64,000 nucleotides of DNA from Sacculina carcini (GCA_916048095.2 OU696585.1:4465145-4529144), one strand, 5' to 3'; shown: positions 51,954 to 63,559, counted from the stretch's first letter. Made by a program: numbers and translations. Notes: a model not told the origin generated them from the sequence alone.

Positions 51954-52984
51954 GTCAACAATCTATATATATGGTCAATATGGGGATAAAGTAGGCTACG
52001 CACACTAAAAACTATTCATTTAATTTAAAATCACTACTCTGGGGGATGTGAGGGTATATTTACAAACATCGCTGCCCTCTTCAATAATCAAACATCAGAT
52101 TCTCCAGTGGGCGTCCAAGTTCAAAGTGTTTAGTATAACACTTGTTCAGCATTCACCAATCTGATTCTACTCAGATTAGTGTTGAACACAATGTGTGTGT
52201 GTGTACGTGTATGCTCGAATTCCGTCCATGAGAAGCAGGTCACATCGAGCAGCGTGGCAGCTATGAGACCCCGCCTCTGAGCGGATAATACTTATATTTC
52301 GGATAATACTTTCCATAGTGAACGGGGACCTGTAGTCATTGTGGACATGGACATCTGCATTCCACTCTGCTAGCCCCGTGGCAGAACAAGATTTGATTCA
52401 GTAAGAAATGGTTATGCTTTGATTGTAAGGCGAGCTGTAAATCAGCCATGCATTGTCAGAAAACAGTCACTTAAGAGACACTTTGACAGTCAACAATGAA
52501 CTGAAAAATTGCAGAAGAATCTAAGGATGAACCAAGCCTGTGGTTCACTACAAATAACCTATGTGAATGCGCGTGTACACCTACACACATTTAAAACGTG
52601 TAGGTAGCTTCGATTGGTACAGTCACCAATCTAAAAATGGGCCTTGAAGCGTTTGTCCTAAATATGCACATGCTCACGTGTAGAAAAACAAACCACCGAT
52701 CAACGATTTTATTCGGTTCAATTGCCATACAAATTCCACTGCAACCAAAATAAGACACCAGAATAAGCACTCAAGTAAATAAAGCCCCAATAAGACTTAA
52801 TAAATCAATGTAAACTCAGAATATGATAGCAAGAAACTATTCAAACAACAAATGCAATTTCATAACAGACAATAACCAACCCTACACGATTAAGTGAAGG
52901 AATTAATGTTCAGTGAAGGCATTGAATGCCTTTAACGCGTCACAAATGTCGAGGTCGCATCTTGGGCCATCACAACACCACGAA

Positions 52985-53176
52985 TCAAGTGCGCCAAATT
53001 GGAAGCACTAAAAAATATATATATATATATAAAATAGTTTTTTTTTGTTGTTGTTATTGGTTACTGCATATATCAGGTTACATATATATCACATATATCA
53101 GGTTATATATATATCACTGCATATATCACAGGTTAGGCTCCGATGCAGGTATCACACAATGCAACGTTGTTGTCTC
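52985..53176. repeat. Short repeat shared with 56575-56630
   Basis: GTTATTGGTTACTGCATATA and CACAGGTTAGGCTC-GATGCAGG occur here and at 56582-56628; this copy has several extra ATATATCAGGTTA units and an AT run at 53010-53034. Origin unknown. 53177-53640 has CA-rich sequence and no gene. Confidence 0.6.
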
Positions 53177-53640
53177 ACAAGCACCTCAGACAACAACATA
53201 TATTTAATATGAGATGACAAGAGATGCAAAAACGGGACGCAGCAACGAAAGCAGATATCTCAGTGATTAAAAGTGTAAACGCGAGCTTCCATTGCAGTTC
53301 AGAATATATATTAAAAGACAGGCGCGAGTGGGACAGCGCTGACCCAACAAGAACACACCGTCCAGCAAACACGCCCGAAAATGACTCCCTCCACGAACTG
53401 AGAGGACAAAACAAGGACACCATTGCATAAGCGCGCACACACTCACATACACATGCAGAGCAAACCACCGCCACAACGACACCCGACACTTGCAATCTTG
53501 CACACTGCTCCCTGCAATACATGCACATGCACACACACTCGCACACAAACATACATACACAATGCGCAAAGCAACACGCCAGCAAACACAAGAAGCATAA
53601 GCCACACACAAGGAAAACATCTAACTACAAAAAGACAAAT

Positions 53641-54040
53641 ATAAACCAAAAACAACGATGGTACAACACAGGACGATCAGCACGAACAACAGACAAATAA
53701 CCAAAGACAAATCATACATTCAATAATCAAGAGAACGAGTGAGCAGATATTTATGAAGATCAGCAGAAAAGGATCGGAATGAAGACTTGTGGTGAAGGTA
53801 AGATGGAAGCGAGTTATATATACGAGGAGCAGAGCAATAAAAAGATTTGGATGACCAAAAAGATTGAGCAGGACGAGCACTAATGGCACAGGAATGCGAC
53901 AAGAAGTACGATTATTGAGAGTCAATAGGGCACGGATATATGAAGGAGAAGAGGGAGAGTGGATAAGTTTGAAGACCAGACAACATACCTTATAGCGGAT
54001 ACGAGAAAGAGCAGGTAACCAACCGAGCTGCCGGTGTGGC
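53641..54040 (-). pseudogene. CR1-like LINE RT C-terminus fragment
   Basis: The frame 53677-54048 gives QLGWLPALSRIRYKVCCLVFKLIHS and PSYIRALLTL, matching the C-terminal region of the fragment at 16562-16819 (FKLIHSPSSP, LLIPG). Confidence 0.8.
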
Positions 54041-54263
54041 GTGATCATCGCGTTGCATCATTATTGTGATGTAAACTGTATGCGGAAATGCATGCGACAC
54101 ATCAAAATCACAGGAACTGCACGTAATCTTACGTCATCGTGTGTCCGCTGCAACCAAAGCACACATCAACCAGTCATCGTGTGTTCGCTGCAACCAATTC
54201 ACACTTCATCTTTCCACGAGTAAATGCGTCATCAACACACACACACACACATACATACACACA

Positions 54264-54445
54264 TGTGCTGTCTATTATATAATGACCTCTTTGTGTCGGG
54301 TCGGAGACGGAGTGTGTGGCGGTGTGTGGCAGTGTTTGGCAATCTGTGGCGAGCGCGTGTTTATATGTCGGTGTTCATTAATACACATCCATTATGTTTG
54401 GTAGTGTTATTGGTTATACCGGAACCGAAAACCAATAACACTACA
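54264..54445 (+). repeat. LTR (182 bp) of a CsRn1-like Gypsy element
   Basis: Starts TGTGCTGTCT and ends AACACTACA, with a TATATAA box near the start (54275-54285), directly followed two bases later by a tRNA-Trp-type primer site. No second LTR or pol is seen; 54462-54780 may hold a decayed leader or gag start. Confidence 0.65.
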
Positions 54446-54447
54446 AG

Positions 54448-54461
54448 TGGTGACCCCGACG
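54448..54461 (+). promoter_or_regulatory. tRNA-Trp-type primer-binding site
   Basis: TGGTGACCCCGACG is the primer site known for CsRn1-clade Gypsy elements (complement of the tRNA-Trp 3' end). A similar GTGGTTGAACCCGACGT follows at 54487-54503. Confidence 0.65.
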
Positions 54462-54911
54462 TAATTTGAACCCGACGTGATCTACAAGTGGTTGAACCCG
54501 ACGTTATTCTGATATTTGTCGATGGACGTGTTCGTCTCGACACCTCCGCGTATCTGATGCTATCGCTGCTGCCTTATCGCCCACTGTGCCCGCTGCCATG
54601 TCGCCCGCACCGCCCTGTCCCAGCTGCATCCATCCACCAGACAGCGTGCGCAACACGCGCAACTACGCGACTACCACGATCTGCTCAGCCAAGTCAGACA
54701 CACAAACAAAAAAAATTAATCAACGGTCACACGTTGCCAAGCATATCAGGCGCCGTGTAATACTGGCGTCGCCCTAAAACATAAATTAACACAACGACAT
54801 CTGCACAAGCAGGCCGCGAAAAGAACGCGAACGTAAACTGAGTAAACTGATAGATAGAAAACTGGTCTGATTATAACTTTGTTATACCAATATTCGCAAC
54901 AAGCGACAATA

Positions 54912-54966
54912 GCCTATAACCTCTCCACTGCTGTGTTCAAATGCGTAAATTTATATTTTTTATATA
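54912..54966 (+). mobile_element. SINE tail fragment (55 bp) with target duplication
   Basis: Holds only the last part of the SINE family (CTCTCCACTGCTGTGTTCAA, ATGCGTAAATTTA) but is flanked by AAGCGACAATA (54901-54911 and 54967-54977). It is an extreme 5' truncation. Confidence 0.8.
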
Positions 54967-54967
54967 A

Positions 54968-55095
54968 AGCGACAATATTCGCAACAAACGAAAATCTAGG
55001 CAACACGCGACAATCTTCACAACATGCGACAATTTTCGCAACACGCGCAACTCCGCGACAATATTCGCAACACGCGCGGCTTTTCACAACGCCAC
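54968..55095. repeat. Degenerate ~19-bp minisatellite
   Basis: About six imperfect units of GCGACAATATTCGCAACAC. One unit lies left of the SINE tail (54890-54911), so the SINE landed inside the array. Confidence 0.7.
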
Positions 55096-55221
55096 AAACA
55101 ATATGCACCGAAGTGGGGGTTCGCGGAGGAAGCCTCAGTACAAACCGACAAACAAGGTTGATCGAGTTGGCGGATAGACAAATAGATAATAATGGCGGAT
55201 AGACAAAATGGCGGGTGCAAG

Positions 55222-55677
55222 CTATTTCCACATCGAAGGTCCTTTAGCTATTACACAAGCATAAAAAACACGTTTACACCAAAAGTAATCACGAAGCATC
55301 AGTGATGCGGTAGAAGGCTTAGAAGGTGAAGGAAGAGAAAGGCAAAATGTGATGAGGCTATGATCAGAGATGAGATAATCAGAGGGGTAAGTGAATGTAT
55401 CGAGGAGGAACAGTCTGGAGGAATGCGTACAAATTACAAGATCGAGGGTATGACCGGATATGTGATTAGCACCACGGTTCATAACTGAAAGATCCCAAGA
55501 ATTGAGCGGAGTTAGAAAATCAAAAACATGCGAATGAGATGATGAATCAATCCAGAAATTAAAATCAACTAGAACAATGAAATTATGGCAGAAAGTATCA
55601 GAGAAGAAAGATAGCAGTGTATTAAATTCAGATAGGAATACGGAGGATGTGCCGGTGTGATCGTGTCGATATAACAA
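55222..55677 (-). pseudogene. CR1-like LINE endonuclease fragment
   Basis: The frame shows VDFNFWIDSSSHSHVFDFL, GHTLDLVIC and SDYLISDHSLITF, the C-terminal half of an AP-type endonuclease (DFN and SDH motifs), ending at a truncation near 55222. It matches the + strand piece at 19040-19300 (CDFNFWID). Confidence 0.8.
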
Positions 55678-55689
55678 TATAATACCAAA

Positions 55690-57290
55690 TTTAGGGTGTG
55701 AATGAAAAGAAAGCGAGAATGCAGCGTATTCAAAGGATCTACAAAGACATTGCAGAGTAGATAAAAGTGTTTAGTGTCCGCGTACGACCGATAGCAAACA
55801 ACTAACGAAACTCAATATAATAATCACTCTCGGAACAACCATACAATACAACCATACAAGACGACCGACCAAACCTAAGTGACCTAAATCAAGTTAACTA
55901 CCTGACTCCACAAATACTTACCACTAAGCCCCGGGCAACGAACAATACCAACAATGACACAACAATCGCGCGTATGCTTCGCAACCGCGCAAGGTTGCCA
56001 ATGGTTTCATTTACGCATTTGGCGAAAACCACAGGACACTACAAAGTGATAAAGATAAAGGACAGTGATAAGCAGCACCGACACCACCACCGGAAGATTT
56101 TCGAGAAGATGCGAGATCACACAGAAGCTAGACGATCTCGAAGATTTTCGAGACACATGCAAGAAGCTAAATAAACGTGTAAGTTGGGCGGAAAACGATG
56201 AAACGTCGCTGTCAAAAAACCAGGGCTCGTTAAGAAAAAAGAGTGAGAAATTGTGATAGAGAATGACATTAGAAACAGAATTAGCTTTATTGCTTTGACC
56301 CAAATTTCAACGAAGGAAGAAGCGGTGACAGGAGACAATTCAGAACAGTGCGAGGAAGACAATATTCCGCCATTTCCTGGAACACCCAGGCATGGCTGCC
56401 CTGGAAAAACCCAGAACCCTATTTATTTACACCAGTTGTTAGTAATAGAGATCCCGGAAATGAGAAATGTAAATGAGAAAGAAAACCAAATTATCAGCAA
56501 TTGAGCAGAAACCCAGAGAATACTTCCTTGCGTCACAAGCGCCAAGCAAGCCAAAAATAAATTAATGTTGTAGTTGTTGTTTTTGTTATTGGTTACTGCA
56601 TATAGCACAGGTTAGGCTCAGATGCAGGGCAAATAAATTAATGATTAGACAGCACCACAATTGACCGGTAAACAATTATAAATGCCGCATTTCTGAAAGT
56701 GTTCAGGCGCGAAAATAAAGATGCCAATTGAGATTTATATATTTGGAAAATGATAACCGCGACCAAAATTAATTTGCATAAGTTCATTCAGAAGTTCATA
56801 ATTTCATAGAATCATTCAGACATGTCACGAGCTATATGTTTGAAATTGAATTTTGAATGAAGTTCTAAGGGTTATGGGTTATAATTAATGACCAAGTGAT
56901 CCAACGTACCATCTGGTCCAACGCTGATACGATGCGATGAACACCGGCCGTGCGATGACTCACCGGCCGTGATTGAATCTGACAGTGGCGTATCTAGAAA
57001 CTAAACTATGCGAGTGACCAGCTATAAGCAGAAGCTATAAGCTACATTTATTAGCTGTATGTTATATCCCAACCTCATTACAGGTATACAGAGCCTAAAC
57101 TAACCAAGTCTAGCCTAACCTAACACACCTAACCCAACCTAACATTACCTAACCTAACCTAACCAAAGCTAACCTACCCTACCATAAACTTCACATATCT
57201 GATATAAATTGTCAAAGATTATTCACATAACTCAGTCTCTAGATACGCCACTGTCAGATTCACTCACGTAGCATCGTGGCTATCGCTCGG
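55690..57290. other. Mostly unassigned sequence
   Basis: Two short + strand frames (56065-56256, charged and coil-like, with FRDTCKKLNKRVSWAENDE; and 56253-56504) are not recognised and may be chance. 56575-56630 holds the repeat shared with 53048-53152. 57113-57170 holds CCTAA-type repeats. Otherwise AT-rich without signal. Confidence 0.4.
57113..57170. repeat. Irregular CCTAA repeats
   Basis: CCTAACCTAA units with interruptions; a reverse-oriented short match (TTAGGTTAGGTTAGCTTTGG) lies at 60391-60410. Confidence 0.6.
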
Positions 57291-57370
57291 TGTTCATCGC
57301 ATCGCAGTAAGCGTTGGATCAGTTGGTACGTTGGCGTTGGTGGTCGTGGCCCCGGTTAAGAGATATGATT

Positions 57371-58120
57371 TGGCCTGTTGTCGGTGGGTCTCTTCTCGTG
57401 ACCATATATATGGTGCATGGTATCGTTCATGAAGCCAACTGCAAGGTGGCAATACACAAGCTAACGCGTCATGCCGGTCACCCGTTCGACTTTTTGCTGG
57501 CTGTTCATGGCAAGCGTGAGTCATGGTGATTGAGAGATCAAGAGGCAAATGCGATACGCTTGCAATGGATTAAATAACTAAGAGCATGCATGAGCAAAGG
57601 CGTTGTGCCGGTCGCCCGTTCGACTTTTTCCTGGGTGTGCATTGCAAGCGTGTGAGGTATGTTGTTTGAAAACAAAAGGCCATAGTGTTAAAAAATATTA
57701 TTTGGCCTGTTGTCGGTGGGTCTCTACTCGTGACCATATATATGGTGCATGGTATCGTTCATGAAGCCAACTGCAAGGTGGCAATTCACAAGCAAACGCG
57801 TCATGCCGGTCACCCGTTCGACTTTTTCCTGGGTGTGCATGGCAAGCGTGTGAGGCATAATTGAAAGCTAAAAAATGAATTCCATGCGCTTGCAGTGGAT
57901 TGAATATATAAAAGCATTCATGAACAAAGGCATTGCGCCGGTCGCCCGTTCGATTTTTTCCTGGGTGTTCATGGCAAGCGGCATGGCGTTTGAGAGCTAA
58001 GAGGCAAATGCCATGCGCTTGCAGTGGATTAAATAAATCAAAGCTTACATAAGCCAACGAGCCATGCCGATCATCTTTTCGACTTTTTCCTGGGTTAGCA
58101 TGGCAAGCGTGTGAAAGCTA
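57371..58120 (+). repeat. rDNA intergenic-spacer repeats with promoter-like blocks
   Basis: Promoter-like blocks TGGCCTGTTGTCGGTGGGTC plus CATATATATGGTGCATGG at 57371-57424 and 57703-57756 (332 bp apart) resemble the sequence upstream of the 18S copies (62971-63015, TGGCCTGTTGACGGTGGG... TTATATATGGTGGTGCAG). A second motif, CGTTCGACTTTTTCCTGGGTG, recurs five times (near 57485, 57616, 57813, 57945, 58073), about 130-197 bp apart. This is the organisation of rDNA spacers with spacer promoters. 58121-58832 has no recognised feature. Confidence 0.65.
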
Positions 58121-58832
58121 AGCATGATGTATGAAAGCTAAACAATAATCTAACTAATAATCATATCTCCCGGTTAATCGACAAATCATAATCATAATCG
58201 ACAGCAGTTTTATGGTGATTTGAAACACCTTTGGCGAACTTAGACCATCGAATTACTTAAATCATCGACCAGGCAAATGAGGGAATTAAGGTATATCTTG
58301 CTGAAATATAAATTTAAGGTACAGCGAACAACGCGTCCATTACATGCCACTACATTTCCAACTGAACTAAACTGTATATATATGTTTTTAATTTTCTATT
58401 ATTTTATTTGTTCTTGCTTTTTCCAAGGGATCTTCTGTTCTTGCTTTATAAGCTTTTCTGGCCTCCACCGATACATGAAAATATGTCGTTTTATATGTGT
58501 TATATGTTTTATCGTTTTGTTATTATATGTTTACTGTGTCGTTTCGAATTCCTTGACAAATTCCTAGGGGATTCCTAAGGGACAAATTACAATAGCAAAA
58601 ACAAAAACTGTTACGGGGTTTGCAAGACAAATTCCAAGGGGGTTTTTTCGCAAAAAAATTCGAGCGGTGGGTGAGAAGCGGGGGGTAAGCGGTGGTTTGT
58701 TCCTGATAGCATTGACAGCGACGCGTAACGTGCTGGTTGGGTGTAAAAATGACAGAGTACAAGTAAATTTTTTTTCGCGAAACCTTAAAACTTAAAACTT
58801 TAAAATGAAAAATGTAGAAAGGGTGCGAATTA

Positions 58833-59411
58833 ACGGTGGGCTAGTGCTCGTGGCCTTATATATGGTGGTGCAGCTCGGTGCGTGTGCGCGTTGGTGGTGC
58901 GCGCGCGCGTTAACCGAGCGTGTGTCGTCGCTACAAGGTGTGAGCGTTGTGTGTGTGTGTGCGTTGGCCTTTGGGCATGGCTAACGTACGCATGCGCGCG
59001 CGCACATACTCTTGCCTAGCGAGAGCACACATATAAGCTTGACAGCGGCTTGGCGTTGTGTTGGCTCGGTTGCGGTGCGATCGGTACGGTCAACGGCGCA
59101 GAGTCTTCTGTTGAGCGTTGCGTGGTGGTTTGTCCGCCCGGTTCGCTCTATGCACATGTGATACACAACCACGTTGTGTTTTCTCAGAAAGAGAGAGTCA
59201 AAATTTGCTCGGTGTATAACGGCGTTGGCCTTTTGGCTGACAAAGTAAGCACCACCGGTGTGTTTGTGTGTGATACGGCGTTGCGTTGGGTTTTTAACCT
59301 AGCGCGCGTGCAGTGTGATACATTTGTGCACTGAAATACTCGTCTTTCGCTGTGCGGCTGTGTGTGTGGAGACACGCATGCAGTTGTACAGACGTAAGAA
59401 TGAGAAATTGA
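58833..59411 (+). promoter_or_regulatory. rDNA promoter region and 5' ETS, copy 1
   Basis: From ACGGTGGGCTAGTGCTCGTGG to the 18S start, the same as 62981-63559. The promoter-like block is at 58833-58877; the transcription start is not determined. Compared with copy 2 it lacks about 150-170 bp directly upstream, since the sequence before the block (GCTTAAAACTTTAAAATG...) lies further upstream in copy 2 (62772). Confidence 0.65.
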
Positions 59412-59785
59412 TACCTGGTTGATCCTGCCAGTAATGATATGCTTGTGTTAAAGATTAAGCCATGCATGTATGAGTACATGCCGAACTAAGGTGAAACCGC
59501 GAATGGCTCATTAAATCAGTCATAATTTGATGGCCGATACTGTGATACATGGATAACTGTGGTAATTCTAGAGCTAATACATGCAACCGAGACCTAGCCC
59601 GGCTCTTCGGGGTCGGCGGGTCGCTTTTATTGGCTGAAAACCGATGATGGTCGGGCGGCAACGCTCGGCTGTCGTTATCTGTTGAATCACAATAACAGTG
59701 CGTGGATCGTACGGTCTTGTACCGACGACGCGCTCTCTAAATGTCTGCCCTATCAGCTGTCGACGGTTAGCTAGTGGCTGACCCT
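59412..59785 (+). rRNA. 18S rRNA, 5' end only (about 374 nt), copy 1
   Basis: Starts TACCTGGTTGATCCTGCCAG and contains AAAGATTAAGCCATGCATGT, ACCGCGAATGGCTCATTAAA, GATACATGGATAACTGTGGT and TGCCCTATCAGCTGTCGACG. The rRNA similarity stops at GGCTGACC; unrelated AT-rich sequence follows (CTATTCCCTATTC). The remaining ~80% of 18S, and 5.8S and 28S, are absent. Confidence 0.92.
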
Positions 59786-60111
59786 ATTCCCTATTCAATT
59801 CAATTACAATTAATATTCAAATCCCTACAACAATTCAATTCAATTGCAATGTTTCCCGCGATAACCATGCTTGTGTCATCTGCACACCATAATACCAGCC
59901 GAGCTTGCATCAAATGTCCAAAAACCTTTTCTCTTGTCTGATAGTTGACCAATTTATTCAGCAGCAAATTGGTTTCAGATGGTCTCCTTCGCTGCTACCG
60001 TGACACATAGGCATATCCACATACCCATACAATGTATATCAATATATTACATTGTGATTTTATATATTTCATTCCAAGTCAACCAGTGATGTGTGCGATT
60101 TGTAATGTGAT

Positions 60112-60114
<3 letters not shown>

Positions 60115-60188
<74 letters not shown>
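60115..60188. repeat. TA microsatellite
   Basis: About 35 TA units with one TT interruption at 60180. Confidence 0.95.
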
Positions 60189-60190
<2 letters not shown>

Positions 60191-60194
60191 GCTG

Positions 60195-60238
60195 TTTTTC
60201 CTCAGCCCCCATTGTCGAAATCCTGGCGCCGCCACTGT
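60195..60238. mobile_element. hAT-like MITE end fragment
   Basis: CCTCAGCCCCCATTGTCGAA followed by TCCTGGCGCCGCCACTG; the terminus matches that of 14124-14359. The other end is not found; the TA run lies on its inner side. Confidence 0.5.
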
Positions 60239-62970
60239 ACTTGGTTGAAGATCAACTGTCACGTGCAACCCAGCAACATACACACATACATGCACGCGCA
60301 ACACACCAACGCTTTTACCGTGTGACCGCGTGCGTTCCCACGGTCTGCACGGCTCGCTGTGCTCGCTCTATCTATAACAATATACCATGCTTAGGTTAGG
60401 TTAGCTTTGGCTAGCATGGGCCAGCCTATAATAGTTGTTTGAATTGCACAAATATTAATGTTTAGTTTCATTGCACACCATAACATATAGGTGGCGGAAG
60501 ACTTATCCGTATAGATGTCCATGCGAATGACTTCTGCACAAATGTTTATTGATACGCACACAATCTGCCAACAATCTACGAGGATAAGTGCCAAATATGT
60601 CCCCTGATCTCGACAAGGATCTACCAATCAGTCTTTGTTTCGATTAGACCATGTTTGCTCCTGAGAAGAGCATGCAGTCATGTGTTTGGTCCTAAAAAAA
60701 CCCCATTTGACATCGCTCACTCTATACTGAAGAAACGGCATTAACGTGTTATTGCAAATCAGCTTGGAAAATGTGAAACTCTTTAGCTGATCTCGCTTGA
60801 TCTGTCTTGCGTTATTTCATTTTGGTTGAGCACTGAATATTGATCAAATATTACCGCACGGATCGACGTAGTCTGTGCAAATTAAGTGATCCGCTTACTA
60901 TTTATATAAGGCACATATATTCGCTTTCAGTTGTGTAACAAGGCTGTATTTCAGTATGTCACTTCGACGCTGTTTCCATGTAGTATTTTTGCACTCATGT
61001 GTTTTTGAGCGCGCGCGTATGTGATTGTCAGCATGGTTGGTGGATAGTCGAAGCGACGTTCCGTTTTTGCCAATGTGGCGGCAAGCGTGAATCCAATTAA
61101 ATTTGCATCAAGTATTTGCAAAAATTACCGCCACCGAACAACAACAACAGCACAATGACAAGTAGAACTATGTATTGATATGCACGCGCACTGGAACAGT
61201 GGAAACTATATCAATAAGGCCTAGCATAACGGCGACGGCAACGCAACAAACATCATAAACATCAACAACATTAACGGTGTACACAAGCAAGACATTCATT
61301 AATAACCGCGATTAAAGTTCGTCCAACGCAACGCAAATATGACACATGTGCACAGGAAAAAGCTAATCAACAACACCTCCGATTCAGTGATAATTGATGA
61401 CACATTTAAATTATAGATAATTAAGTGATTCACTGATTGTGTAGGCTAGCGCACAGTGGAGCGCGAAATAAATTCAACCACAGCCAACAGCCAGATGACG
61501 CCAGCACTGAATGTCAACAATGGAACATTGATTCCCCCCGCGGTCTTATTGTCTCATATCAATGAATATCCAACGTGGCAAATCGGCGTGTGCAAATGTT
61601 TTTATTTTTTATTATTATCCAATCTCTTGAGTATTTGAAAGAAATTTGTGGACGATATCATATTTTTCCTTGTTACTTGGCGAAATATGTTGATAAAAAT
61701 GGATGTATTACAATTTCGGTACATTTTTATCGAGATTGTTCTATGAGCTTCTAGAAACAATAAACAAAATTAGCCACACCCACATTGCTGCTAATTACGC
61801 ACTGATTGTTTAACAAGAATGCAAAATTTAGGAAATAATTCAGCTACGGTGTATAATTTTCATAGATAATAATAAATATCATTCACATTGCACTGTTAAA
61901 CAATAGCAGGGTGGCCTCTAGCGGCACAAATATCAACAACAACTGTGTTTGTCCCCCTATTGCGGGAGTGACGGGGGGTTGGGCAACCGGCGGCCTAGTG
62001 GCTCCCTGGATCTTTTTCAAAACTCAGAAATAATGTCAACTCGAATCAAATCTGGACAATGTTTGCCAGCAGACGTTGAACACTGGAGGCAGCGCTTGAG
62101 CAACGGCTTCAGAAACTAGCTGCAAATACAAATTGATGCACATTCCATAGGAATGATTGGAAGGATTTTTCAGCTCTATTTATAATCTAACAGCAATGAT
62201 TGGACTATTATTCAGCTGTATTTATAATGATGATATTAGATTATAATTATAACGACTAGCAAGTAATTGTAGCAAGTGAAAAGCGAATTGAGACTGAATA
62301 TATTTGAATGACCATCAATGGACTGCTGTATTTGTTATTTGATAATATTTATTTATTTAAAATTATTATCGTGTATTGCCAAAAGAGTTTGCTTTGAAAT
62401 TTTTGCTGCACAAATTACAACATACTGCTAGATACACTGTGAAAATTCGATATATTATGATCAAAAGAGCATAGCGAATATTTACTGCTGTCAACAAAAG
62501 TTGATTTACCTTGACAATAAATATATAGCAATTAATTTAATTTGTTTAATTGATAATTTTATAATATATTGAATGTATTGAATTTATTGCATGCATTTAT
62601 TCTACAAATTTAGACTGATTTATGCCATAAATTTGCTATTGAAATTTGTAAGAATAAATTTGAACTTGTTTGGGTTTTATTAATTAAGTTTGATAAAATT
62701 GGATAAATTAATTTTTTGGTGTATTTGTGGTGAATAGGCAAGCAGAAATATGTGATAGAGCGCAAAAATAAAGCTTAAAACTTGAAAATGTTGAAAAAGT
62801 GTGAATTTTGTGTGTGTATGTGGGAGAGAGGGGGGCGGGGGGATGAGTGAGGGGGTGTGATTAAAGGGGGGGGGGTTGGTAATTCAAGTGGTAAGTGATT
62901 GTGTAGTGTGTGTGTGTTGATAGGCGGATGGCGACGGGCGTGCAAAGGTTTTGCTTATATGGCCGCGCGT

Positions 62971-63559
62971 TGGCCTGTTGACGGTGGGCTAGTGCTCGTG
63001 GCCTTATATATGGTGGTGCAGCTCGGTGCGTGTGCGCGTTGGTGGTGCGCGCGCGCGTTAACCGAGCGTGTGTCGTCGCTACAAGGTGTGAGCGTTGTGT
63101 GTGTGTGTGCGTTGGCCTTTGGGCATGGCTAACGTACGCATGCGCGCGCGCACATACTCTTGCCTAGCGAGAGCACACATATAAGCTTGACAGCGGCTTG
63201 GCGTTGTGTTGGCTCGGTTGCGGTGCGATCGGTACGGTCAACGGCGCAGAGTCTTCTGTTGAGCGTTGCGTGGTGGTTTGTCCGCCCGGTTCGCTCTATG
63301 CACATGTGATACACAACCACGTTGTGTTTTCTCAGAAAGAGAGAGTCAAAATTTGCTCGGTGTATAACGGCGTTGGCCTTTTGGCTGACAAAGTAAGCAC
63401 CACCGGTGTGTTTGTGTGTGATACGGCGTTGCGTTGGGTTTTTAACCTAGCGCGCGTGCAGTGTGATACATTTGTGCACTGAAATACTCGTCTTTCGCTG
63501 TGCGGCTGTGTGTGTGGAGACACGCATGCAGTTGTACAGACGTAAGAATGAGAAATTGA
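62971..63559 (+). promoter_or_regulatory. rDNA promoter region and 5' ETS, copy 2
   Basis: TGGCCTGTTGACGGTGGGCT at 62971, with TTATATATGG at 63004-63013, then 5' ETS. From 62981 it reads the same as copy 1. Confidence 0.68.

Larger units (their letters stand above)
46016..52974. mobile_element. Long-TIR non-autonomous DNA element, copy 2
   Basis: Left tip TGTGACGGGCCAAGATGCGACCT (46016-46038), continued after the nested LINE at 51195 (CGACATTTGTGACGCG...). Right tip is the near-complement ending GGGCCATCACA (52974). Inverted repeats extend about 200 bp (GACGCGTTTAAGGCATTCAA against its complement at 52918-52938). The inside matches copy 1, including the SINE, without its RT fragment. No transposase. 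Confidence 0.82.
59786..62970. other. Non-rRNA spacer of the rDNA-derived repeat
   Basis: AT-rich, no gene seen. Contains a TA run at 60115-60188, a hAT-type terminus at 60216-60238, TTAGG-like units at 60391-60407, and G-rich sequence at 62823-62878. The right part (62758-62970) corresponds to the upstream flank of copy 1. Confidence 0.6.

Noticed and set aside
58981-59661. Small ORFs present identically at 58981-59661 and 63129-63809
   Set aside because: They lie in the rDNA promoter/ETS/18S and are duplicated only because the DNA is; no coding features.
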